Shown here: positions 17,071 through 24,798 of the stretch, piece after piece
Layout: each line of letters starts with the position of its first letter
Position numbering within the stretch: position 1 is the stretch's first letter
Origin: Dyadobacter psychrotolerans
GTDB taxonomy: Bacteria; Bacteroidota; Bacteroidia; Cytophagales; Spirosomataceae
Assembly (NCBI RefSeq): GCF_004349265.1
Contig: NZ_SMFL01000003.1
Coordinates: 62,001 to 126,000, forward strand
Direction of reading: 5' to 3'
Length of the DNA stretch: 64,000 nucleotides
Notes under the pieces: model-generated
Seen by the model: only the letters and a program-made list of their open reading frames with translations
The model's database searches: none
Told to the model about the DNA's origin: nothing
Made by a program: the position numbers and the translations under genes

Positions 17071-17829
17071 TCAGGCGTTATTCCCGGGAAGAAAATTCAG
17101 GAATGTATTAAACTGCTTTTTGTATTTATCTTCATCAATTTTATAAAAGTAAGCACCCTTTTTCGAGTAACCCTTCTGTTTTTCATCCAGTTTCACCAGC
17201 AAATTTGTCGACAATAGTTTCCGGCTGAAATTCCTTTTGTCCAGCTCCATTCCGAAAATAGCTTCATAAAGTTTTTGCAGCTGCGGAATAGTAAATTTTT
17301 CAGGGAGCAATTCAAAACCAATCGGGTGTTGGGAAGCTTTATACCGCAAATTCTGAATTGCCATGTCTACCATAGCACCGTGATCAAAAAGAAGTTTTGG
17401 CAAATCCTTCATCGCAAACCATTGTGCTTCAAAGCTTTTAGATATTTTATGGTCGTAATCTTCCACATTAATCAAAGCAAAGTAAGCAACCGAAACTGTT
17501 CTTTCAACAGGGTCACGCGAAGGATTCCCGAATGTGTGCAGTTGCTCCAGGTAAATATCTTTCAGGTCGGTTAATTCAAAAAGTATCCGGTTTGATGCCT
17601 GTTCCAGACCTTCGTCGGGCTGTACCCACCCTCCCATCAGCGACCAGGTATGCTGCTCCTCTTCAATGCCTCTTTTAACAAGCAGCAATTTTAGCTGCTC
17701 ACCGTCAAAACCAAAAATAATAGAGTCAAGGGCCACCAGACATTTGGTCTGGCTTTCATATTGTTTTAATATATCTAAACGCACAAATTCTAACCGAAGG
17801 ATGATTAATGTGTATAGGAAGCGCTTCAA
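17071..17829 (-). CDS. NrtR/AraR-type regulator: degenerate Nudix domain plus winged helix
   Basis: Residues about 28-160 form a Nudix fold (LVALDSIIFGFDG, KLLLVKRG). The Nudix box at 67-89 is degenerate: the catalytic REUxEExG reads RILFELTD, so two key glutamates and the glycine are lost and hydrolysis is unlikely. Residues about 170-240 form a winged helix (FTIPQLQKLYEAIFGMELDK, then RNFSRKLLSTNLL). This layout is that of NrtR and sugar-responsive AraR regulators in Bacteroidota. The start is uncertain: a GTG at 17784 (VRLDILKQYES) would remove 15 odd hydrophobic residues. No sugar-use operon is adjacent, so the regulated genes are unknown. Confidence 0.82.
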   Translation of the reverse strand: MKRFLYTLIILRLEFVRLDILKQYESQTKCLVALDSIIFGFDGEQLKLLLVKRGIEEEQHTWSLMGGWVQPDEGLEQASNRILFELTDLKDIYLEQLHTFGNPSRDPVERTVSVAYFALINVEDYDHKISKSFEAQWFAMKDLPKLLFDHGAMVDMAIQNLRYKASQHPIGFELLPEKFTIPQLQKLYEAIFGMELDKRNFSRKLLSTNLLVKLDEKQKGYSKKGAYFYKIDEDKYKKQFNTFLNFLPGNNA

Positions 17830-17888
17830 TCACTATGAAATGTGCCTCCTAACCTATTAAATGCAAATATTTAATTTTACTACTCAAC

Positions 17889-18956
17889 TTATGAGCGGGA
17901 AATTGTAAACAAAAAATTCCTGAGAAGTGAAATTTCTGTAATCGTTATGGCAGGAAAATTGGCAATGCGGAAACTGGTTTCCTTCCATTTCCCATAACCG
18001 TTGCCTAGTTGTAAGCCAGCCTGTCTGGCCATGCTTTTTATTCTGGTGACCTTTTCTCTGTCGGCCTGAACCGCAATAACAGTGTCAGACTGCACTGACC
18101 GATGGTTTACCAGAAGTTCGTATCCGTTTTCAGGCAGGAAAGCATACCATTCCCTGGCGCGCTCATGAATTTCCGACGCTACGTTTACGATCGGAGCAAC
18201 ATGCTCCATTACACGGCCCAGCAAATATATTCCAAGCGCATTGGGCGTGTAAGGCGTCTGGTATTTTAAAAAGTTTTCTCTGGTAAATAAAAGACTGTTA
18301 TAAAAAGACCTGTCTGCAACCTGTTCAGCGCGGTGAATTGCAGCAGGAGAAACGACCATTACGGCCATTCCGGCAGGAAGCCCGAAACACTTTTGCACGG
18401 AAGCATACCAGACATCTGCGTCCTTCCAGGGTAAAATTGCTCCTGCCATAGACGAAGTTGCATCAACGGCGATAATCTGGTTGGTCAGACTGCGCAGGTC
18501 AGAATGAAACAAAAGCGGAAGGGCGGTTCCGTTGGACGTTTCATTGTGCGTGATGCAGATCACGTCATGACCCAAATCGATATTCAGTTCTTCAATATCA
18601 GGAGCTTCATTCAGGCCAAAGGAAAATCCTTCCGCACCTGGTTTTATTTTAGCTGTATATTCGAGCCACTTCTCGCCAAAAGCTCCGTTGTAAATATGCA
18701 AACTGGATGAGCCGATCAGCGACTGGGCGATAATTTCCCAGCATTCCGTAGCAGACGAAACGAAATAAACTTCGTAATCCGCCGGAATATCAAGCTTCGC
18801 CTTCACTGATTCAATTGTGCTGCGCAGCATTTCCATAAACACATCACTTCGGTGGTTCACGCTTAATATGCCACTATGGAAAGCATCCTGCAAATACTTT
18901 TCAATTTGCGGATATACTTTTGAAGGGCCTGGATAAAAGGTGATCATCTGGCTCAT
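17889..18956 (-). CDS. Class V aminotransferase (SerC/alanine-glyoxylate aminotransferase-like)
   Basis: This is a PLP-dependent fold-type I enzyme. I chose the ATG at 18956 (MSQMITFYPGPSKVYPQI, 355 residues), because the frame upstream of it encodes repeat-derived sequence (LLTFYFLHNRFN and so on) and not protein-like domain. Typical features: the PGP opening of phosphoserine/alanine-glyoxylate aminotransferases, SSATECWEIIAQSL, ITHNETSNGT, AVDATSSMAG and the PLP-lysine segment VQKCFGLPAG. The substrate cannot be decided from sequence; a role in serine or glycine metabolism is plausible. Confidence 0.8.
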   Translation of the reverse strand: MSQMITFYPGPSKVYPQIEKYLQDAFHSGILSVNHRSDVFMEMLRSTIESVKAKLDIPADYEVYFVSSATECWEIIAQSLIGSSSLHIYNGAFGEKWLEYTAKIKPGAEGFSFGLNEAPDIEELNIDLGHDVICITHNETSNGTALPLLFHSDLRSLTNQIIAVDATSSMAGAILPWKDADVWYASVQKCFGLPAGMAVMVVSPAAIHRAEQVADRSFYNSLLFTRENFLKYQTPYTPNALGIYLLGRVMEHVAPIVNVASEIHERAREWYAFLPENGYELLVNHRSVQSDTVIAVQADREKVTRIKSMARQAGLQLGNGYGKWKETSFRIANFPAITITEISLLRNFLFTISRS

Positions 18957-18965
18957 TGTCGTTTT

Positions 18966-19138
18966 GTGAAAAGTAAAAGGTAAGTAGTGAAATGAACCGA
19001 ATCTGTTGTTTTTAAAGATTATAAGTGAATTGAATCTGTTGTGTAAAAAGTAAAATGTGAGAAGTAAAAATAAAACTGTCAGACCTGATTGGAAAATTAA
19101 CCTGACCGTTTTACATCTCACCTTTCACATCTTACATT
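18966..19138. repeat. Degenerate inverted repeat of GTAAAATGTGAGAAG type, with internal direct repeats
   Basis: Arms of the kind GTAAAATGTGAGAAGTAAAA (19050-19070) and TTTTACATCTCACCTTTCAC (19110 onward) are imperfectly complementary. Inside, GAATCTGTTGT occurs twice (18999-19009 and 19032-19042). The same sequence type reappears at 45804-45872, sharing GTGAGATGT and TAAAACGG. It fills the upstream region of the class V aminotransferase gene. Confidence 0.55.
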
Positions 19139-19208
19139 AACAAAAAATCACAGGCAAAGAGGAATTACTCCGTACCTGTGATGCTCTTTATTTTGAACCG
19201 GTATCGGG

Positions 19209-20099
19209 TTACATAAATCCTTCCCTCTTCATAGCGTTTTCAAGTTGTTCACCAAGTTTGTCAGATGCCTTCAGCAACGGCAAACGAACGTCGGAACTAC
19301 AAATACCCTTGATTTCAAGACATTTTTTTATTCCAACCGGATTTGATTCAATATATAATAAAGTGTCAAATTCTAAAAATGCAAGCTGTAATTTTGCTGC
19401 TTCCTTAAAACGGCCTTCCAGAGCGTGCCAGGTAAGGTCTGTAAATTCCTTTGGAAATGCATTGGCAATAACCGAAATCACACCATGCCAGCCAACACTT
19501 ACCATCGTGGTAACCAGGTTGTCATCCCCCGAAAGTAACAGAAAATCGTCTCCTACCCGGGAAGCCAATTCCATGCTTTGTTCGATACTTCCGCCTGCAT
19601 CTTTTATACCGATGATATTCGGGTGAGCCGATAACGTGACAATCGTATCTGCTTTCATGTTAATCACAGTACGCCCCGGAACGTTATAAAGCAAAACCGG
19701 AACAGGCGATGCATCTGCAATGGCAGTGAAATGCGCAATAATTCCTTCCTGGGTTGGCTTATTGTAATATGGACAAACAGAGAGAATGGCATCAACGCCA
19801 GTAAAATCAAGTTCCTTTATGCCATCTAAAACCGACTTGGTATCATTCCCGCCTAATCCGTAGACGATTGGGAGTGATTTGGTATTGTGCCTGATCGTGA
19901 AAGCAAGGATGTCCTTTTTTTCTTTTGAAGAAACCGTTGGCGACTCGCCGGTAGTGCCCTGCACCACAAGATAGTCTACCTCTCCTTCCGTCACAAGGTC
20001 AATCAGTTTTTTCAGACCAGGGTAATCGATTTCATTCTGCTCATCAAAAGGTGTAATCAGCGCTGCTCCAACCCCTTTGAAACGTAAGTCCAATGGCAT
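19209..20099 (-). CDS. dapA: 4-hydroxy-tetrahydrodipicolinate synthase
   Basis: DapA condenses pyruvate with aspartate semialdehyde in the lysine and diaminopimelate pathway. The 296-residue TIM barrel has the pyruvate-site TTGE at 49-52, the catalytic Y138 in LLYNVPGRT and the Schiff-base K166 in IGIKDAGG. An exact -7 box lies 34-41 bases upstream. dapF lies elsewhere in this window, so the pathway genes are scattered. Confidence 0.96.
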   Translation of the reverse strand: MPLDLRFKGVGAALITPFDEQNEIDYPGLKKLIDLVTEGEVDYLVVQGTTGESPTVSSKEKKDILAFTIRHNTKSLPIVYGLGGNDTKSVLDGIKELDFTGVDAILSVCPYYNKPTQEGIIAHFTAIADASPVPVLLYNVPGRTVINMKADTIVTLSAHPNIIGIKDAGGSIEQSMELASRVGDDFLLLSGDDNLVTTMVSVGWHGVISVIANAFPKEFTDLTWHALEGRFKEAAKLQLAFLEFDTLLYIESNPVGIKKCLEIKGICSSDVRLPLLKASDKLGEQLENAMKREGFM

Positions 20100-20132
20100 T
20101 ATATTCTTATATTATTGTTTGATTTTAAAGTG

Positions 20133-20140
20133 CAAATGTA
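20133..20140 (-). promoter_or_regulatory. -7 promoter box of dapA
   Basis: The minus strand reads TACATTTG followed by CACT, an exact TAnnTTTG match, with a short leader to the ATG at 20099. Confidence 0.55.
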
Positions 20141-20173
20141 AGGAAGTAATCCGGAATTCGCATTTTAAATTGG

Positions 20174-20200
20174 GTGAGTTTAGGGTTAAACAGAACTCAC
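20174..20200. promoter_or_regulatory. Inverted repeat upstream of the dapA promoter
   Basis: GTGAGTT and AACTCAC form a 7-base palindromic pair separated by 13 bases, starting about 34 bases upstream of the dapA -7 box. It could be an operator or a chance hairpin; no regulator is suggested. Confidence 0.25.
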
Positions 20201-20222
20201 AAATTTATTAGTCATTTCAGGA

Positions 20223-20373
20223 GGCTCCTAAGGAACCTTCATCCAAACATTATTCACCTTATCTATAACCAGGTGGCCCCGTAGGAGCCATAGATTCATT
20301 CAAATCAGCTCTGTAAGAGCTTCCTGTTTATAGAAATTCGTTCAAACGGCAAATCTTATGCTCCGTAGTGCAT
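20223..20373. repeat. Four short palindromes of the GCTCCGTAGGAGC type
   Basis: Palindromic cores lie at 20223-20237 (GGCTCCTAAGGAACC), 20275-20289 (GGCCCCGTAGGAGCC), 20307-20321 (AGCTCTGTAAGAGCT, perfect) and 20358-20373. Linkers share TTCCTG/TTCATCC and TATAGA. These resemble REP-like dispersed palindromes common in Bacteroidota. They make up most of the 302-base spacer between dapA and ligA; I see no gene there. Confidence 0.6.
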
Positions 20374-20401
20374 CCTGCATCCAAATTTCACAATCTCCGC
20401 A

Positions 20402-22516
20402 TCATTCCCCACCAATCATTGCCAAAAATTCTTCTTCGGACAAGATGGTCACACCTAGTTTTCGTGCTTTTTCCAGCTTGGCAGGACCCATATTTGCACC
20501 TGCCAGCAGGTAGTTGAGCTTTCCGGAAACCCCGCTTAATATCCTTCCTCCGTTTACTTCAATTTTGTTCTTCAGGTCATCCCGTTCAAAATTTTCGAAT
20601 ACTCCTGATATGACAAACGTTTTTCCTTCCAAAAGATCGCTCTCTACCTCTACCGGTTTTTCATCACTTTCCATCTGTACTCCGGCAGTCTTTAAACGTT
20701 CGACCAACACCTGGTTTTCAGGTACGCTAAAATAAGACTCAATGCTCATGGCAATTCTTCCTCCTATCTCAGGAACGGCTGTCAACTGATCGTAAGTTGC
20801 TGACTTGATGGCTTCAATAGATTTAAAATAAGCTGCGAGTTTTTCTGCAACCGTTGCCCCGACGAAGCGTATTCCCAAGGCAAAAAGTACATTTTTAAAA
20901 GGAACCGTTTTAGAAAGCTCAATTCCTTTCAAGATATTTTCTACCGTCTTTTCGCGAAAACTTATTTTTTTGACCTTACCGGTTTCTTCATTTACAATGC
21001 TTTTTTCAAGCCCAAGCAATTTTTCTTCTGTCAGATCATAAAGGTCTGCGGGCGTTCTGACCAGATCAAGATCAAACAAAAGTTCAATTTTACCTTCTCC
21101 CAAACTATCCAGATTCATCGCTTTCCGGTGGATATAATGTTCAATCCTGCCTTTTAGCTGCGGCGGACAATGGCTGTCATTCGGGCAGAAAAACGCCACT
21201 TCACCTTCATTACGTAACAGGGCAGTTCCACATTCGGGACAATTGGTGGGAAACTCAACCGGCTGCGTCATGAACTCCGCTCTCTTTTCAAGATCAACAC
21301 CGGTAATTTTTGGAATAATTTCTCCGCTTTTTTCTACAAAAACGGTATCACCGATCCGGATATCCAACCTCAGGATTTCGTTTGCATTGTGAAGGGTCGC
21401 CCTTTTTACTCTCGTACCTGAAAGATGAACGCCTTTCACTTTTTTATAATCAACATCTCTTTCCGTAACATCCGCCAGGTTTGCTACCGGCGTAACTGCA
21501 CCGGTCCGCCCCACCTGAAAGTTGACCGAACGTAAAATGGCCGGTTTATTTTCTGCCTTGTATTTAAAGGAAATTGCCCAGCGCGGACTTTTTGCCGTAA
21601 AACCAAGTTCCCGCTGCTGTTCGAATGAATTGATCTTAACAACAATCCCGTCGGTAGCCAAAGGAAGTGACACCCTTTTGTCTTCCCATTCGTGTATAAA
21701 CTCAATCACCTCATCGATCGTCTGTACTTTACGCCAGCCGGGAGAAATGTTGAACCCCCACTTTTTTAAACCAAGCAAACTTTCTTCATGACTTTTAAAA
21801 TGGTTGTCATCCGTCAGGAAAGAATAAATGTAACAATCCAGATTGCGTCTTGCCGTCTCCGCGGAATCCTGTAATTTGAAAGACCCTGAGGCTGCATTTC
21901 TTGGATTCGCATATTGGTTTTCACCCAGCGTGTCCATTTCATCATTTAATTTTTGAAAAGATGTGTAGGGCATAAATCCTTCACCACGAATTTCAAAAAC
22001 CGGCGGTAATCCTTCCGCCTTTACCCGCAGCGGAAGCGAGCGAATCGTTTTCACATTATTTGTTATATCATCTCCTCTGGATCCGTCTCCCCGCGTGATG
22101 CCTCTAACCAAGACACCGTCTTCATAAGTAAAACTTAGTGAGATACCATCGAATTTGAGTTCGCAAATGTATTCATACTCCTCACCATCCAGCCCTCTTT
22201 TTACACGATCGTCAAAATTCCGCAGTTCCTGTTCATTATAGGTATTATCCAGCGAAAGCATCGGATAACGATGATAAACTGTTGCGAAATTTTTCGTGAT
22301 CGTACCTCCTACTCTTTGCGTAGGTGAATCGCTTTTCTTGAATTCCGGATGTTTATCTTCCAGATCTTTCAACTGTTTTAACAGCTGATCGAAGTCATAA
22401 TCAGAAATTTCGGAGACACTGTCCTGGTAATAGCGGAAATTATAATGATCTATTTTCCTGCTTAGGTCATCTATTTGTTTTTCAGGATCCATATTTTCAA
22501 GACTCTTTAGGTTCAA
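20402..22516 (-). CDS. ligA: NAD+-dependent DNA ligase
   Basis: LigA seals nicks during replication and repair. The 704 residues show the full domain order: Ia domain (YYQDSVSEISDYDFDQLL), adenylation domain with the AMP-accepting lysine K121 in CELKFDGISLS, OB fold, a four-cysteine zinc finger (CPECGTALLRNEG then CPNDSHCPPQ), helix-hairpin-helix repeats (LGIRFVGATVAEKLA) and a C-terminal BRCT domain (LLEGKTFVISGVFENFERDD). A second ATG at 22492 (MDPEKQIDDLSR) is an equally good start. An exact -7 box lies upstream at 22553-22560. Confidence 0.97.
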   Translation of the reverse strand: MNLKSLENMDPEKQIDDLSRKIDHYNFRYYQDSVSEISDYDFDQLLKQLKDLEDKHPEFKKSDSPTQRVGGTITKNFATVYHRYPMLSLDNTYNEQELRNFDDRVKRGLDGEEYEYICELKFDGISLSFTYEDGVLVRGITRGDGSRGDDITNNVKTIRSLPLRVKAEGLPPVFEIRGEGFMPYTSFQKLNDEMDTLGENQYANPRNAASGSFKLQDSAETARRNLDCYIYSFLTDDNHFKSHEESLLGLKKWGFNISPGWRKVQTIDEVIEFIHEWEDKRVSLPLATDGIVVKINSFEQQRELGFTAKSPRWAISFKYKAENKPAILRSVNFQVGRTGAVTPVANLADVTERDVDYKKVKGVHLSGTRVKRATLHNANEILRLDIRIGDTVFVEKSGEIIPKITGVDLEKRAEFMTQPVEFPTNCPECGTALLRNEGEVAFFCPNDSHCPPQLKGRIEHYIHRKAMNLDSLGEGKIELLFDLDLVRTPADLYDLTEEKLLGLEKSIVNEETGKVKKISFREKTVENILKGIELSKTVPFKNVLFALGIRFVGATVAEKLAAYFKSIEAIKSATYDQLTAVPEIGGRIAMSIESYFSVPENQVLVERLKTAGVQMESDEKPVEVESDLLEGKTFVISGVFENFERDDLKNKIEVNGGRILSGVSGKLNYLLAGANMGPAKLEKARKLGVTILSEEEFLAMIGGE

Positions 22517-22552
22517 AATCGGGTGTCAGCCGGTTGCTGATGATCATTTCGC

Positions 22553-22560
22553 CAAATTTA
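22553..22560 (-). promoter_or_regulatory. -7 promoter box of ligA
   Basis: The minus strand reads TAAATTTG then GCGA. The expected transcript start is near 22546, 30 bases before the first ATG. Confidence 0.5.
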
Positions 22561-22653
22561 CAGTTTTCAGAATATTTATCATTTTTATATTCCTTTTCTG
22601 AGCTACAACTGTTTTAGAAATACATCAATTCTTAATTCCTGAGCATAATTCTC

Positions 22654-22661
22654 TAATTTTG
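22654..22661 (+). promoter_or_regulatory. -7 promoter box of rpe
   Basis: TAATTTTG matches the consensus exactly, 35 bases before the rpe ATG. It is divergent from the ligA promoter about 100 bases away. Confidence 0.5.
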
Positions 22662-22696
22662 ATACATTATATTGTATTAGTAAAATTATTGAATCA

Positions 22697-23353
22697 ATGT
22701 CCGGAATTGCTCCTTCTATACTTGCCGCCGACTTTGCCAACTTACAGCGCGACGTCGAAATGCTGAATGCCAGTGCGGCAGAATATATTCATGTGGACAT
22801 CATGGATGGAATGTTTGTTCCCAATATTTCATTTGGACTACCTGTTTGTGAGGCAATTAGCCGTCATGCAAAAAAACCTCTGGATGTTCATTTAATGATC
22901 GAACAGCCGGATCGCTATCTCGCCGATTTCCGCAAAGCCGGCGCATCCATTATGACCGTTCATTACGAAGCGTGCCCGCATCTGCACCGTACCGTTCAGC
23001 ATATCAAGGAATTAGGAGCCCTCGCAGGTGTTGCATTAAACCCACATACACCGGTTGAAGTACTTACCGAAATTCTTTCAGAAGTGTCGCTGATTCTGAT
23101 CATGTCAGTAAACCCGGGTTTTGGCGGACAGAAATTTATCGAAAACACTTATAAAAAAATTTCCCGGTTAAATCAGCTCCGCAGGGAAGGCGGTTACGAC
23201 TTTAAGATTGAAGTGGATGGCGGTGTAAATCTGTCAAACACGCCCAGACTTACTGAGGTCGGTGCCGACATTTTAGTTGCCGGAAGTTTTGTATTTAGCT
23301 CTGAGAACCCTTCACAAACGATACAGGCTATGAAAAATGCGCAGGAAATATGA
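22697..23353 (+). CDS. rpe: Ribulose-phosphate 3-epimerase
   Basis: The enzyme interconverts ribulose 5-phosphate and xylulose 5-phosphate in the pentose phosphate pathway. The 218-residue TIM barrel shows APSILAADFANL, the metal site HVDIMDGMFVPN, PLDVHLMIEQPDRY, MSVNPGFGGQKFI and the phosphate-binding EVDGGVN...GADILVAGSFVF pieces. Its stop overlaps the next start by four bases (ATGA), so the DUF4038 gene is translationally coupled. Confidence 0.97.
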   Translation: MSGIAPSILAADFANLQRDVEMLNASAAEYIHVDIMDGMFVPNISFGLPVCEAISRHAKKPLDVHLMIEQPDRYLADFRKAGASIMTVHYEACPHLHRTVQHIKELGALAGVALNPHTPVEVLTEILSEVSLILIMSVNPGFGGQKFIENTYKKISRLNQLRREGGYDFKIEVDGGVNLSNTPRLTEVGADILVAGSFVFSSENPSQTIQAMKNAQEI

Positions 23354-24639
23354 AGTTGAGAAATATTTTTATCCTGTTATGTTTGCTTGGAATAGGCTGT
23401 TTTGCAAGTGCCGCAGGGATTGAACCACAAATTAAGACCGCGAATCAGTTTCCCCTGAGAATCCATCCAAACGGCAAACATGTTACAGATGGAAACGGAA
23501 AACCGTTTCTGATGGTTGCGGATGTAGCCTGGCAACTGCTTAGAAAACTGAACTACATTGATGCGGTTCACTATATGGATATTCGTAAATCTCAGTCCTT
23601 TAACACTTTCGTTTTGCAGTTGTTGCCTGCCCTGCCAAATCAAAAAAACTATAACAAAACTGCTCCTTTTCAGGATAATGACATTAGTAAACCCAACAAA
23701 GCCTATTTCGATTATCTTGAAAAAATAGTAGTTGCTGCAAAGGAACGGGAACTGGTTGTTGGTATCGTTGTGTCCCGAAAAAGCTGGAATGTTGTATTTG
23801 ATTTATATAAAGAAGAAGCCTGGAAAAATTACGGTGAATTTGTGGGAAAACGTTTTGCAAAATATCCGAATATAATCTGGATCGTCAGTGAGGAAGAATA
23901 TCAAAGTGCTTCACAATTTAAAGCCATTGCGGAAGGATTGAGATCCGCTACGGAAAATAATAATCTTGTTGCTTCACTATCCACCTGTTCTCCATCAAAC
24001 CTAGCACCGAATTCCGCCAATCGTTCGGATTTGAAATTTGTAATACCTGATTCAACCGTGACTTATGCAGAATATGAGAACCTTGCCAACTGGCAGAAAA
24101 ATTCCGGACAGCTCTCACAGCAGCCGTTTCTGATTTCCAATTCTGAATTCCCAAAAGAAATAACAGACCAGTCTGTACTGATCAGAAACCAGGCTTACCA
24201 GTCCATCATGAGCTCGGCCGCCGGCTTCTGTCACATGAGTACGATCAAAAATTTTTATCCGACCTGGAAAGTAAATATTAATAAAGACGGCGCCGAATAC
24301 ATTCATCATTTCGTTAAGATTTTGAAAGGAATTCCTTGGGAATACATGTATCCGAATCATACTCCGGGATTACTACCTGATTCAACCGATCAAAAGCGAA
24401 TTGGTACCGTTTCTCTGACCAATGACCGATTATCAATGCTTTATATTCCTGAATCCAGATCGATCCGCCTGGATCTCACAAAATTGAGAGGCAATGATTT
24501 CCGGATTGTATGGTATAGCCCGCGTACGGGAAGAAGATGGACCGGTGTCACCTTAACCTCATCGACGGATGCGCTGATAACCCCACCTGATGCACAAACC
24601 GGGTGGGACTGGATTTTGCTGGTCGGGGCACAGGATTAG
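23350..24639 (+). CDS. Secreted DUF4038 glycoside hydrolase-like protein (GH140-like)
   Basis: A signal peptide (IFILLCLLGIGCFASAAG) precedes a DUF4038 TIM-barrel-like domain at about 35-330: FPLRIHPNGKHVTDGNGKPF, then FLMVADVAWQLLRKL. A C-terminal domain of the collagen-binding-2 type follows at about 345-429 (RLSMLYIPESRSIRLDL, WYSPRTGRRW). DUF4038 proteins include the apiosidase GH140, but most are untested; the acid pair may include the glutamates in WIVSEEEY. The substrate is unknown. It overlaps rpe by four bases, an unusual coupling of a cytoplasmic and a secreted enzyme. Confidence 0.82.
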   Translation: MKLRNIFILLCLLGIGCFASAAGIEPQIKTANQFPLRIHPNGKHVTDGNGKPFLMVADVAWQLLRKLNYIDAVHYMDIRKSQSFNTFVLQLLPALPNQKNYNKTAPFQDNDISKPNKAYFDYLEKIVVAAKERELVVGIVVSRKSWNVVFDLYKEEAWKNYGEFVGKRFAKYPNIIWIVSEEEYQSASQFKAIAEGLRSATENNNLVASLSTCSPSNLAPNSANRSDLKFVIPDSTVTYAEYENLANWQKNSGQLSQQPFLISNSEFPKEITDQSVLIRNQAYQSIMSSAAGFCHMSTIKNFYPTWKVNINKDGAEYIHHFVKILKGIPWEYMYPNHTPGLLPDSTDQKRIGTVSLTNDRLSMLYIPESRSIRLDLTKLRGNDFRIVWYSPRTGRRWTGVTLTSSTDALITPPDAQTGWDWILLVGAQD

Positions 24640-24798
24640 TATCAGGTTCATTTTTAAAAGTCATGCAGGAAATGAGCAATAAGAAGGTTTGTTTTTTATC
24701 TTTTCCTGAAAAAAAATTTAATATTACTTTTCGAAAGAGAAGAAAAAAGAATAATTCTCTTAGATATATAATTGAAGATGCCGGTACCTGCAACCCTG

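Noticed and set aside
18957..19121. Extending the class V aminotransferase 55 codons upstream
   Set aside because: The added sequence is encoded by a degenerate repeat, is hydrophobic without being a proper signal peptide, and the family begins at the MSQMITFYPGP methionine.
20223..20373. CRISPR array
   Set aside because: The repeats are short palindromes with unequal intervals of 52, 32 and 51 bases and divergent sequence; there are no cas genes.
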